A stretch of DNA of 64,000 nucleotides, taken from positions 186,001-250,000 of the forward strand of contig NZ_FPCK01000004.1 of NCBI RefSeq assembly GCF_900116545.1, written 5' to 3'. Positions 26,230-35,715 of the stretch are shown here, one piece after another. Each line of letters begins with the position of its first letter. The stretch's first letter is position 1. This DNA is from Devosia crocina. GTDB lineage: Bacteria > Pseudomonadota > Alphaproteobacteria > Rhizobiales > Devosiaceae. Made by a program: the position numbers and the translations under genes. The notes under the pieces were generated by a model that made no database searches, was not told the origin of the DNA, and saw only the letters and a program-made list of their open reading frames with translations.

Positions 26230-26996
26230 AAAACGATCAAGGACAACCGACGATGACACGCATCGCTTCCCACCGCGGGGGAACGCTCGAATTTGGCGAC
26301 AGCACGCCACGGGGCTTCCGCGCCACTGCTGCCATGGCACTCGAAGAGGTTGAATTCGACCTGCACCCCACCCGGGACGGCGCGATCATGGTGCATCACG
26401 ACGCAACGCTGGATCGAACGACGGACGGGAGCGGAGTGATCGCAGAACTCAGCGAAGCTGAGATGCGCGCGGCAACCATCAACTTCAGCGGCGGCGAACA
26501 TCCGCTCTCGCTGGCCGAACTCTGCGCCATATATGCCGGCTCGCACGTCGATTTCCGCTGCGAGCTCAAACCAGGGAGCGACGGCCTTCCGTACCGAGAC
26601 TTTGTTTCAAAGGTCGTTGAAACACTGCGGGCACATAACATGCTGGAGCGCACGCGGTTTTCCTCGTTTCTGCTCGAAACGCTGGAGGAAATCGGGGCAA
26701 TCACTGATCGGCCAAGCCTCTGGCTCGTAAGCCCGCCGGTTTTGCGTCAGGTGGGATCGGCGGCGCTGATCCAGATCATGCGCGACAAGGGGATCGGCGA
26801 GATCGGCGTCCATGTCGATGATGCCAGCGCCGAGCTGATGTCGGCTTTCACCCAAAACGGCATCTCCTTTGGCTGTTGGGCTGCCCACAGCGCTGCCCAG
26901 ATCAACAAGGCGCTCGATCTAAGGGTCAAGGTTTTCACCACCGATCGGCCTAGCCTCGCCCTTGCCATGCGCCAGCAGCGGGAGACACGGTCATGA
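26226..26996 (+). CDS. ugpQ: glycerophosphodiester phosphodiesterase
   Basis: 256 residues from ATG 26226, coupled to ugpE by ATGA; a start at 26253 (MTRIASHRGG) behind AAGGA is an alternative that fits the family better by length. The GDPD core is intact: SHRGG with the first catalytic His, EEVEFDLHPTRDG with metal-binding Glu and Asp, HHDATLDRTTDG with the second His, and FRCELKPG. No signal peptide, so it acts in the cytoplasm, releasing glycerol-3-phosphate from imported glycerophosphodiesters, as E. coli UgpQ does. Confidence 0.9.
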   Translation: MKNDQGQPTMTRIASHRGGTLEFGDSTPRGFRATAAMALEEVEFDLHPTRDGAIMVHHDATLDRTTDGSGVIAELSEAEMRAATINFSGGEHPLSLAELCAIYAGSHVDFRCELKPGSDGLPYRDFVSKVVETLRAHNMLERTRFSSFLLETLEEIGAITDRPSLWLVSPPVLRQVGSAALIQIMRDKGIGEIGVHVDDASAELMSAFTQNGISFGCWAAHSAAQINKALDLRVKVFTTDRPSLALAMRQQRETRS

Positions 26997-28018
26997 GCGC
27001 GGTCGATCTGATCGACATCCGCAAGAGCTATGCCAATGGCAGCCCGGTCCTGCACGGACTTTCCATGCAGATCCAAGCGGGTGAGTTCATCGTCATCGTC
27101 GGTCCTTCCGGCTGTGGCAAATCTACCCTGCTCCGACTCATCGCGGGGCTTGAGCGGGCAGATAGCGGGGAAATTCGCATCGGCGAGCAGCGGGCCAACG
27201 ACCTGCCCCCGCAGCATCGCGACATCGCCATGATCTTCCAGAACTACGCGCTTTATCCGCATATGAGCGTGCGGGAAAATATCGCCTTTGGTTTGGAATT
27301 GCGGGGTATGGCCAAGGCGGAACGCAATGCCCGAGCCGATAGCGTCGCACATACGCTGCAACTGACGCCCTATCTTGATCGCAAGCCGGCCGCGCTTTCC
27401 GGCGGGCAGCGCCAACGCGTCGCCATGGGCCGGGCGATGGCGCGGGAAACCTCGATCTTCCTGATGGACGAGCCGCTCTCCAACCTCGACAATGCGCTGC
27501 GCATTGCCATGCGCACCGAGATCAAGGAACTGCACCGCCAGCTGGGCGCGACCATGGTTTATGTGACGCATGACCAGACCGAGGCCTTGTCACTTGCCGA
27601 TCGCATCGCAGTGATGAAGGATGGGCACCTGCTGCAGTTCGATACGCCCGAAGCGATCTATGACCGGCCGGCGCACCGGTTTGTCGCCGGCTTCCTTGGC
27701 GCGCCGCCCATGAACTTTTTACCGAGCGAACGCGTGCCGGGGGCTCTTGGGGGCAAGGAGATCACCATCGGTCTTCGTCCCGAACATCTCAAGGTGCGAA
27801 CGGGCGAGCCGCAGGGCAAGGGATTGCCGGTGCGCATCCTTCTTTCGGAAATGACCGGAGCAACGGTGATCCTTCATTGCGAGAGCGATGCGGGCCGGCT
27901 GACCCTTAACTGTGCTCGATCCGAAGTGCCGCCCCCTAGCGCTGCGCTCTGGGTCGAATATGATTTGTCGAAGGCGCTTTATTTCGACGCAGCGGGCCGG
28001 CTGGTGAATCTGTCGTGA
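26993..28018 (+). CDS. ugpC: ABC transporter ATP-binding protein of the Ugp-like importer
   Basis: 341 residues. Walker A GPSGCGKSTLLRL, Q-loop FQNYALYPHM, signature LSGGQRQRVAMGRAMARE, Walker B FLMDEPLSNLDNALR and H-loop VTHDQTEA are complete. The C-terminal 100 residues form the OB-type regulatory domain of the MalK/UgpC group (IGLRPEHLKV). It overlaps the phosphodiesterase gene (ATGA) and the RpiR gene (GTGA). It supplies ATP hydrolysis for the two permeases encoded upstream. Confidence 0.9.
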   Translation: MSAVDLIDIRKSYANGSPVLHGLSMQIQAGEFIVIVGPSGCGKSTLLRLIAGLERADSGEIRIGEQRANDLPPQHRDIAMIFQNYALYPHMSVRENIAFGLELRGMAKAERNARADSVAHTLQLTPYLDRKPAALSGGQRQRVAMGRAMARETSIFLMDEPLSNLDNALRIAMRTEIKELHRQLGATMVYVTHDQTEALSLADRIAVMKDGHLLQFDTPEAIYDRPAHRFVAGFLGAPPMNFLPSERVPGALGGKEITIGLRPEHLKVRTGEPQGKGLPVRILLSEMTGATVILHCESDAGRLTLNCARSEVPPPSAALWVEYDLSKALYFDAAGRLVNLS

Positions 28019-28893
28019 TCGATAGTCAGGACGCGGTGTCCCACGCCTTGCGGGAGCTGATCAGCCGCCACGCCGCCCGGCTGACGCCAGCCGACGAGCG
28101 CTTGCTTGGCGTTCTAACCCAGGACCCGGTTCGCGCCGCCATCGAAAACGGCGCGGTGGTCTCCTCGCGGGCGGGCGTTCACCCTGCCTCTGCCGTGCGC
28201 TTGGCGCGGCGACTGGGGTTTTCAGGCTATCCGGAATTTCGCAGCTTCATTCAGGCCAGCCTTATGGATGGCTCGGGCGACTTCGAAAGCCCGGCAGCCC
28301 GGATGGCCGCGCGCCTCGTCAAGGCCGGAGACGGGGGTGTCCTCGCCTCCGTTCTTGATAGCGAGATCGCAGCGCTCGAGCAGGTGCGATCAGCTGTGTC
28401 GGATAGCGAAATCCGGCAGTTTTCGGGAGTGATCCGCAAGGCCCGACGCGTCTTCGTCTTCGGGCGCGGCCATTTCGGCGCGCTGGCAGCACTCGTCGCT
28501 TTGCGGCTCAACCGGTCCGGTTATTCTGCTGTCGACCTCAACAGCCAGCTCCACCAATTGCCTGAAGCGCTGGTCGAGATGTCGGAGAGCGACGTCCTCT
28601 GGCTGTTCGCCTTTCGCCGCACGGTTCCGGTTCTCAAGGAAGTGCGGGCGATAGCTGCTAGTCGGGGTACGTGCACCCTCGCCATCACCGATCTGGGAGG
28701 CGCCAGAATCGATCCCGGCCCCGATCACCATATCGCCATATCCCGCGGTGCTGTCGGCGAGTCACAGTCCCTTGTCGTACCGATGACGATCGCCAATGCA
28801 GTCATTCTCGATCTGGCCGCGACCGATGACGGGCGCTCCATCCGTTCTCTCCAAAGCTTCAAATCCTTCCGGGCCGATTCCGGGCTCTCCTGA
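28015..28893 (+). CDS. RpiR/MurR-family transcriptional regulator (HTH plus SIS domain)
   Basis: 292 residues from a GTG overlapping the ATPase stop. The N-terminal part (about 40-80) carries the RpiR helix-turn-helix, with HPASAVRLARRLGFSGYPEF, and the C-terminal part (about 115-270) is a SIS sugar-phosphate-binding domain (RRVFVFGRGHFGALAALVAL). SIS domains sense phosphorylated sugars, which fits a phosphate-containing ligand for the operon. It is the last gene of the operon it likely controls, probably through the palindrome at 23219-23234. Confidence 0.88.
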   Translation: MIDSQDAVSHALRELISRHAARLTPADERLLGVLTQDPVRAAIENGAVVSSRAGVHPASAVRLARRLGFSGYPEFRSFIQASLMDGSGDFESPAARMAARLVKAGDGGVLASVLDSEIAALEQVRSAVSDSEIRQFSGVIRKARRVFVFGRGHFGALAALVALRLNRSGYSAVDLNSQLHQLPEALVEMSESDVLWLFAFRRTVPVLKEVRAIAASRGTCTLAITDLGGARIDPGPDHHIAISRGAVGESQSLVVPMTIANAVILDLAATDDGRSIRSLQSFKSFRADSGLS

Positions 28894-29058
28894 TCCGGGG
28901 TTCTACAGGCGAGACGCAAGTCGTTCTGCATCTGCCGGAACCCAAGCCAGAGCGGACGTATTGGGGCAGGAACGGAGTTTCTTGCATGTCCCCAATTTGG
29001 CCTCAGTGCCTTTCGCCTCTACCCTTGCACCTTGGTCGAATGGTGAGACACGAAGTCC

Positions 29059-32000
29059 TTGGCGGAGTGGCGGCTCGTGGATAAGCGCGACAATCCAGCC
29101 ATGCCTGCCCCGCTGTCACCTGCCGGCGTTCCAAACCAGGAGGCGGCACAAGCAAAGCCACCGACGCAGGCGCCGGCAGCAGCTGTGGGGTTCCGGCTGG
29201 CCCAAGCTTTCACGGGCTCAAGCGGCAGTCTGTGCTATATCGCCTCAAGCGAAAGGCGGAGCGAAGAGACGGCGCGCGCCCTTGCCTGCTTTGCGCCCGA
29301 AGCCGATCGAGTGCACCTGCGCCCCTGGGATTGCCTCCCCTATGATCGGGCGAGGCCATCGAGCGAGAGCATGGGGCGGCGCATGGCCAGTCTCCGGCGG
29401 TTGGCCGAGCCTTCGTCGGTCAAATACCTTGTCCTGACTTCACCCCAGGCCATCGTGCAGAAAGTGCCGCCACGAGCGGTGGTGGCAAAGGCACTGCTCA
29501 CGCTGCGTGCCGGTGATGGGCTTGATCGCGAGGCCTTCGAGCGCTTCGTTCTTGCAACGGGCTATGTGATCGACGACCGGGTGGATGAACCCGGCGAGGT
29601 TGCGCTGCGCGGCAATGTCGTCGAAGTTTTTCCAGCAGATGCCGATGCGCCGATCCGCATCACCGAAGAAGACGGCACCATGGCATCCATGACGCGCTAC
29701 GACGCGCGCAGTCAGCGCTCGCTCGACGAAATCACAGTTCTCGACCTGGGCCCGGCTTCGGAGCTTATCGCAGACGAGCCTTGCGAGGGAGAAGCGGATG
29801 AACACAGGATAGGTGAGTGGTATGATGCACTTGAAACAGTGTTCGACTACCTGCCTGATGCACGTCTTGTTGCTTCGTCAGCGACCCTTGAGCGGATAGA
29901 GGAGATTTTCGAGCAGATCCAGGAAGCCCACGCAACGGCATCCGAGTTCGGCGGGGCGAGAAAGCCACGGCCCGTGGACGAACTCTATCTCGATGCAGCG
30001 GCCTGGCGCAAAGCCTCGAATAAGGCCGGCACGCTCGATCTTGACCTCGATGGTCTCGAAGCGGTGCCGGATTTTTCCGCTGCGCGGAGCGCGGGGTCGG
30101 CGCTAAGCAAATTCGTCGAGGAGCAGCTGACGCTCAAGCGAGCCGTGGTCATCTGCGGCTCTTCCGCAGAGGCGGGGCCGTTGCAAAGGATTCTGCGGCG
30201 GCAGCGTATCGAGGCCGAGGAACTCGACGGCGCAATCTTCGATATCTGCGGCACGGCAGGCGTGTTCACGGCGTCTTTCGATCTCGATGAAGGGTTCATC
30301 GATGCCGAAGCAGGCCTTGCGGTTGTTGCGGCTGCAGATGTTTTGGGCACACGGCTCCACCAGACGCGTTCGGCAGAGGATCTTCTAGCTCCCGTGGAAC
30401 TGCGCGTGGGCGATGTTGTGGTGCATGAGGATCATGGCGTCGGCATTTTGGAAGATCTGACGCGGATAGAGGTCGATGGCCTTGCCCAGGATACGATCCG
30501 GCTGGGCTATCATGGCGGCGCTACGCTGATGGTGCCGGTCGAGGATTTCAGCAAAGTCTGGCGCTATGGGGCAGAACCCGAAGCGGTCACGCTTGACCGG
30601 CTCAACACGGACGCCTGGCACAAGAAACGCGCAAAAGTCAGCGCCGAGATCGAGGAGGCAGCCGCTCGCCTTGCCGAACTTGCCGAGGATCGGCTTGCAG
30701 CCAAAGCGCCGGTGCTCCGTACGCCCAAATCAGCCTATCAGCGCCTTGCCGCGCGCTTTCCCTATGCCGAAACACCCGACCAGGCCGCAGCCATTGCAGC
30801 GGTTCTCGACGATATCGGCTCTGGCCGGCAGATGAACCGGCTTATCTGCGGCGATGTCGGTTTTGGCAAGACCGAGGTGGCCTTACGGGCTGCGGCAGCG
30901 GCCGCGCTTGCCGGAAAGCAGGTGGCGATGGTGGCGCCCACCACAGTTCTGGCGCGACAGCACCTTCATAGTTTTGAGCGGCGCTTTGCCGGGACCGATA
31001 TCAGCGTGGGCCATCTATCGCGGCTGAATTCGGCAGCCGAGAACAAGCAGGTTAAAACACAGCTCGAGAGTGGGGAGCTCCGCATCGTCGTGGCAACACA
31101 CGCCATCGCCGCAGATGATGTGAGCATGCCAGAGCTCGGCCTTGTGATCCTTGACGAGGAGCAGCGCTTTGGAGCCAGGATCAAGCGCCAGCTGCACGAG
31201 ATGGCCCAGGGGGTGCACATGCTCTCGATGAGCGCGACGCCCATTCCGCGAACATTGCAGGCCGCCATGGTGGGGCTGCAGGATGCCAGCATTATTGCCA
31301 CCCCGCCCGCCAGACGGAGGCCAATCCGGACCTTTTTCGTGCCCTATGATGCTGCATCGGCACGCACCGCACTGCTGCGCGAAAAGCGCCGGAACGGGCA
31401 AAGCTTTGTCGTGGTGCCGCGGATCGAGGATATCGAAACCCTTGCCGCTGAACTGGCGCGGATCGTGCCAGACCTTGTGGTGGTCAAGGCGCATGGCGAA
31501 CTGCCGGCCAAGGAGATCGACACCGTTCTTCTCGGCTTCGCCAATGGCGAGGGCGATGTGCTGCTGGCCACCAATATCATCGAGAGCGGGCTCGATGTGC
31601 CGCGCGCCAATACGATGCTGATCTGGCGTGCCGACCGGTTCGGCCTCGCCCAGTTGCATCAATTGCGCGGCCGGGTTGGGCGTGGCCGAGCCCAGGGCAT
31701 CGCCTATCTTTATACCGAACCGGACCAGGAGATCTCGGAAACGACGCGGGCGCGGCTTTCAACGCTTGAAGCCTTCGACCGACTGGGCGCGGGCTTTGAG
31801 ATCAGTGCACGGGATCTGGAATTGCGCGGGGCGGGGGACCTTCTCGGTGAAGACCAAGCCGGTCACCTCCATCTGATCGGAGCGAGCCTTTACCAGCAAT
31901 TGCTGGAACAGGCGCTGCGACGCGCCAAGGGCGAACAAGCCGAGACAATGCGAACAGCGCGCCTCAACCTGGGTTTGTCAGGCAGTTTCCCGGTCGACTA

Positions 32001-32373
32001 CCTGCCTGAGGCTGTGTTGCGGATCAACCTTTACGCCCGCCTGCAGCGATTGCGGCGGGCAGAGGAGATCGACGACTTCGCCGATGAACTGGAGGACCGG
32101 TTCGGCGAGCGCCCGGCGGAGGTGGACTTGCTGCTCGATTTAGCCCGCTTCGGCATCAAGGCTGCAGATCTCGGCGTCGTTCAGATCGACGCCGGCCCCT
32201 TGGCCATTGCCCTTACTCCAGCGGATAAACGAGCTGCCAAACGCCTCGCCGCAGCATCCAAGACCTTCGAAGCGACGGGGGAGCGCCTCGTGCACAAACT
32301 TGCGGAGGGCACACAGCCGCTTGAGGCGCTCACAGCCTTGCTCGACCAACTGACTGCGGCGATCAAGCGGTGA
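29059..32373 (+). CDS. Mfd-type transcription-repair coupling factor, possibly a divergent paralogue
   Basis: About 1104 residues (start uncertain: TTG 29059, GTG 29077 or ATG 29101). Order of modules: UvrB-like N-terminal region (about 60-330), CarD-like RNA-polymerase-binding domain (about 450-510, VGDVVVHEDHGVGILEDL), RecG-like helicase with Walker A CGDVGFGKTEVALRAA, DEEQRFG box, SATPIPRT and QLRGRVGRG, then the C-terminal TRCF domain. Mfd moves stalled RNA polymerase off damaged DNA and recruits UvrA. Several usually constant stretches differ (for example, DEEQRFG is followed by ARIKRQ), so it may be a second Mfd beside a canonical copy elsewhere. It overlaps the converging glycan operon by 11 bases. 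Confidence 0.82.
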   Translation: MAEWRLVDKRDNPAMPAPLSPAGVPNQEAAQAKPPTQAPAAAVGFRLAQAFTGSSGSLCYIASSERRSEETARALACFAPEADRVHLRPWDCLPYDRARPSSESMGRRMASLRRLAEPSSVKYLVLTSPQAIVQKVPPRAVVAKALLTLRAGDGLDREAFERFVLATGYVIDDRVDEPGEVALRGNVVEVFPADADAPIRITEEDGTMASMTRYDARSQRSLDEITVLDLGPASELIADEPCEGEADEHRIGEWYDALETVFDYLPDARLVASSATLERIEEIFEQIQEAHATASEFGGARKPRPVDELYLDAAAWRKASNKAGTLDLDLDGLEAVPDFSAARSAGSALSKFVEEQLTLKRAVVICGSSAEAGPLQRILRRQRIEAEELDGAIFDICGTAGVFTASFDLDEGFIDAEAGLAVVAAADVLGTRLHQTRSAEDLLAPVELRVGDVVVHEDHGVGILEDLTRIEVDGLAQDTIRLGYHGGATLMVPVEDFSKVWRYGAEPEAVTLDRLNTDAWHKKRAKVSAEIEEAAARLAELAEDRLAAKAPVLRTPKSAYQRLAARFPYAETPDQAAAIAAVLDDIGSGRQMNRLICGDVGFGKTEVALRAAAAAALAGKQVAMVAPTTVLARQHLHSFERRFAGTDISVGHLSRLNSAAENKQVKTQLESGELRIVVATHAIAADDVSMPELGLVILDEEQRFGARIKRQLHEMAQGVHMLSMSATPIPRTLQAAMVGLQDASIIATPPARRRPIRTFFVPYDAASARTALLREKRRNGQSFVVVPRIEDIETLAAELARIVPDLVVVKAHGELPAKEIDTVLLGFANGEGDVLLATNIIESGLDVPRANTMLIWRADRFGLAQLHQLRGRVGRGRAQGIAYLYTEPDQEISETTRARLSTLEAFDRLGAGFEISARDLELRGAGDLLGEDQAGHLHLIGASLYQQLLEQALRRAKGEQAETMRTARLNLGLSGSFPVDYLPEAVLRINLYARLQRLRRAEEIDDFADELEDRFGERPAEVDLLLDLARFGIKAADLGVVQIDAGPLAIALTPADKRAAKRLAAASKTFEATGERLVHKLAEGTQPLEALTALLDQLTAAIKR

Positions 32374-34624
32374 CGAGTTCATCCCGTCGATCGGGCGCTG
32401 GTGGAGCGAGGCGCGTCCAGCGCGCCAGCTCCTCGGCAAGCGGCTGGTAAATCGCCCTCTTTTCACCCGAGAAATCTTGCTCCAAAAGCCCGTTCTGGCA
32501 GGGCCTGTCATCGTCCCAACCGAAGTGATTGAGGATAGGATAAAGGCACAGGCCTTCCAGGGGCACGCCTCTGGCCTGCGCTTTGGCCACCTCGCCGGCG
32601 GCATAGCGGAGCCAATCGGGGCGCGCTTCGAACTCGGTGCCGGTCTCGGCAAGCAGGATGGGGCGGCCATAGCGGCCATGAATCTCCATCAGCAGCCGAT
32701 GAAGCGGACGATACTGATGATGCCAGCGATCGATCGGGGGGCCACCATGGATCCACTGATTGTTGCTGTAATAATTGACACCCACGATATCGAGCAGACG
32801 CGGGCTGCCGCCGAGTTGGGGCCAAGCCAAACCTGCGAGCATGTCCCAGCCCTGATACTGCGCCTGGCGGTGTCCTTCGGCTGCCCAGAACTCGTGCGGG
32901 CGCTCATGCGCGGTAATCACATTAATCGCGGGGTCGCAGTGAACGAAGCGGGCCCGCGGGTCGATGTCGAGGATGGCGTGCATGGCTGCGATCGCTGCCC
33001 GAACCAGTTGCACCTTCAATTCGAAGCCGCGGCCACGCGCAAAGGGATTGAGATAGCCGGCATCGCCCCCGCCCCAGGCGGTGAACGAAATCTCGTTGAC
33101 GGGACAATAAAAAGGCACCCTGTCCGAGCTTTCCCGCACGTGGCGGGCAGCGGCGCGCGCAAAGGCGGCGAAACGGGTGACGAACTCGGGCTGCCAGATA
33201 TCGAGATCGTCCGGCCAGCCATAATGAAAGAGGTCCCAGATGACCTGCGTGCCCGCGTTCTCGGCAGCAGAGAGCATCGGCGCGATGCTCGACCAGTCAT
33301 AATGGCCAGGCGAAGTCTCGATCAGGTGCCAGCGGAACCCATCGCGAACGGTGCGAAGGCCCAGAGTGCTCAACTGGCGGTAGTCAGCCTCGGCGTGCCG
33401 ATCGTGATGGCTCGAAGCGATGATGTCGAGCCGCTTGCCATTGCCAAGGCAATGGGTCGAGCATTCGAACCCACCCTGGTAGAAGGACTGGAATAGCGAA
33501 GGCTGGGGCGCCGCCGGGCGCTCGGAGACCACCCCGTCGATCAGCGCCCGCCACTGCGGTACGACGACGGCGGCGCTATAGGTGCTCTCGACCTTGGCCT
33601 TCAGGGCAGTACCCAACTGGCGACGAAGCGCCGGCGCGTCGAGCAGGCGCAGCATGGCACTGGCGACGGCTTGCGGCGCGCGATGTGGCACGAAGAGCCC
33701 CGATACGCCATCTTCGATCTGTTGCAGCGCACCGTTATCCGGCGTCGCGATCACCGGGAGTCCCGCGGCTCCCGCTTCGGCGATGACATGGGGCATGCCT
33801 TCCCCTTCGGAGAGCCAGGCAAAGATGTCCATGGCTGCAAGCAGGGCGGGCACGTCCCGCCGATCGCCGAGAAAGCGCAGCGCGTTCTGGAGGTTCTTGC
33901 TGAGCGCCAGCAGCTCCAGCCTTTCGGCATATTGGGGCATGAAGGCATCGGGGCCACCGACAACGAGAAAGCGTGTTTCGGGTCTTTGCTTATGAACGAT
34001 CGCGGCGGCGGCGATGAAATCCTCGACACGTTTTTTCTCGTCCAGTCGGCCCACCCAGCCAATCAAAGGGGTAGCAGCGCCGATGCCGAGATCGGCCCGG
34101 ATGCGCTCGCGGTCGCCAGGCGCGAATTCGGCGAGATCGACCATGGATGGGATTTCGACCGCATCGGCTTCGCGGCCGGTCATCTTGCCCGCTGCGGCAT
34201 CGCGGATGGAGCGGCAGACACCGACATACCGGTTCGTGAAATGTTTGGGTCCGGCCAGTGCCTCTGATACCAGGCCGCCATGCTCGATCAGCGGCGGCCG
34301 GAGGTGAGCACGTTCGAGCGCTGGGTAGATATCTGCAACATTCTGGCAGGAGATCACGACATCATAGACCGCGATCTTGCGCGACAGGTAGGCAACAGTG
34401 TCCCCGAAGGAAAGTGTATAGGGGACGGTATCGACATCCACACCCAGAGCACGCAATTGCTCATGCGTCTGAGCCGGCATGCCGGGCTTGTGGAAACAGG
34501 CGACGACATCAATGCGATAGAGCGCGGGGTCGAGCGTTTGGGCGAGAAGGCGGACTTCTGTTTCCTCGCCACCGACAACGAGCCAGGCAAAAACAAAGAG
34601 AATGCGGGTCGGTTCGGGTTTCAA
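32363..34624 (-). CDS. fusion of GT4 glycosyltransferase and GH1-like glycosidase
   Basis: 753 residues with two domains. Residues about 6-370 are a GT-B family 4 glycosyltransferase: VGRLDEKKRVEDFI, then EGEGMPHVIAEAGAAGLP with the E-x7-E pair (275, 283). Residues about 378-740 resemble a clan GH-A glycosidase of the GH1 kind: the acid/base Glu is likely E511 in CPVNEIS and the nucleophile E660 in LLAETGTE. No signal peptide, so both act in the cytoplasm. One chain would both add and remove, or transfer, sugar. Last gene of the six-gene operon, overlapping its neighbour by four bases. I know of no characterised protein of this layout. Confidence 0.85.
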   Translation of the reverse strand: MKPEPTRILFVFAWLVVGGEETEVRLLAQTLDPALYRIDVVACFHKPGMPAQTHEQLRALGVDVDTVPYTLSFGDTVAYLSRKIAVYDVVISCQNVADIYPALERAHLRPPLIEHGGLVSEALAGPKHFTNRYVGVCRSIRDAAAGKMTGREADAVEIPSMVDLAEFAPGDRERIRADLGIGAATPLIGWVGRLDEKKRVEDFIAAAAIVHKQRPETRFLVVGGPDAFMPQYAERLELLALSKNLQNALRFLGDRRDVPALLAAMDIFAWLSEGEGMPHVIAEAGAAGLPVIATPDNGALQQIEDGVSGLFVPHRAPQAVASAMLRLLDAPALRRQLGTALKAKVESTYSAAVVVPQWRALIDGVVSERPAAPQPSLFQSFYQGGFECSTHCLGNGKRLDIIASSHHDRHAEADYRQLSTLGLRTVRDGFRWHLIETSPGHYDWSSIAPMLSAAENAGTQVIWDLFHYGWPDDLDIWQPEFVTRFAAFARAAARHVRESSDRVPFYCPVNEISFTAWGGGDAGYLNPFARGRGFELKVQLVRAAIAAMHAILDIDPRARFVHCDPAINVITAHERPHEFWAAEGHRQAQYQGWDMLAGLAWPQLGGSPRLLDIVGVNYYSNNQWIHGGPPIDRWHHQYRPLHRLLMEIHGRYGRPILLAETGTEFEARPDWLRYAAGEVAKAQARGVPLEGLCLYPILNHFGWDDDRPCQNGLLEQDFSGEKRAIYQPLAEELARWTRLAPPAPDRRDELVTA

Positions 34625-35715
34625 TCGGCCACCTTGAAGACGATCTGCAGGAAATCGGGGCGTTTCTCGACCAGTTCAGCAAGGAAGGCCGGGCCATCGT
34701 TGAAGGGCACGACATGCGTTATCGCCTCGCGACGCACGAAGTCTCCCACCGAGCGGAGCAGATCGAGGGTTTCGCCCGCAAGCCGCCGGCGGTCCCATTG
34801 ATGATCAAGGCCCCGGGGCACGCGGTTGATCTGGGCGCATCGGAGCGTCAACCCGTTGTGATGGAATTCCTCCCCCAATCGCAGGGCATCGGCGCCACCC
34901 TGATAGAAGGCAAGATCGATGACGGTGCCTTGGGGCCGCAGCGAACGCAGAGCGGTGTGCAAGCTTGCGGGATGAGCGCGGGTTTGGAACACGAAATCGG
35001 CACCCCGTTCGCCTCCGCTATGCCATTGCGTCTTGGCGTGCTGAAGCGCTTGTTCTTCATCCATCGCCAGAATACCGAAGGCCTCGATCTTGCGTCGGCG
35101 ATAGGGCGAGGGATCGGCGACGATCAATCCGGCCGCTTTCGCCCGCTGCGCAAAAAGCGCGGTCATCAAGCCCACGGTGCCGGCACCGGAAACGATGACG
35201 TGGCGGCCCATGATGCCCTGGCCCAACTGCTGCACCTGATTGCCTGCTATCTCGGCATCAGCATGGAGAATGCCATTGGCCGCAATGGGCCCCATCTGTC
35301 CCACGAATATGCCCAGGATGGGATCGAGTTCAGGCGGCATGGCGACGAGAACGTCGTGGGCAGGATCGGCAGTGTGGCCCGTCTTGTGCCCAAAGGTTGT
35401 GGCCAGCACGTCTCCTGCCTTGAAGGCGGAACTACGGCTTTCAAGCACACGGGCGCTTTCCATATAACCGAGGAAGGGCACCGGATAGTGAAGGCTCGGC
35501 TCACCCTGCTCGAACACACCCCGTTCCGAATTCCAGCGCGAAAAGAAATAGGGGTTGGTGTGCTTCATGAAGGTCAGCTCGGTGCCGGCCGAGAAGCCGG
35601 TATAAAGCGTCTGCAATTGCACCAGGCCCTCGCCGGGCGGGCCTTCATCATAACCGAAGTGATAGGCGCGACCCTCGTGCTCGATGCCCAGGGAACGGAT
35701 GTGGCGATGAGGCAT
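34621..35715 (-). CDS. zinc-independent MDR family dehydrogenase
   Basis: 364 residues of the medium-chain dehydrogenase/reductase fold; the Rossmann site reads VIVSGAGTVGLMTALFAQRA at about 170-190. The cysteine tetrad of a structural zinc is absent. Neighbouring genes are sugar oxidoreductase and glycosyltransferases, so it probably modifies a nucleotide sugar or a lipid-linked sugar. It overlaps the fusion gene by four bases and shares its first base with the stop of the Gfo/Idh gene. The substrate is unknown. Confidence 0.82.
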   Translation of the reverse strand: MPHRHIRSLGIEHEGRAYHFGYDEGPPGEGLVQLQTLYTGFSAGTELTFMKHTNPYFFSRWNSERGVFEQGEPSLHYPVPFLGYMESARVLESRSSAFKAGDVLATTFGHKTGHTADPAHDVLVAMPPELDPILGIFVGQMGPIAANGILHADAEIAGNQVQQLGQGIMGRHVIVSGAGTVGLMTALFAQRAKAAGLIVADPSPYRRRKIEAFGILAMDEEQALQHAKTQWHSGGERGADFVFQTRAHPASLHTALRSLRPQGTVIDLAFYQGGADALRLGEEFHHNGLTLRCAQINRVPRGLDHQWDRRRLAGETLDLLRSVGDFVRREAITHVVPFNDGPAFLAELVEKRPDFLQIVFKVAD

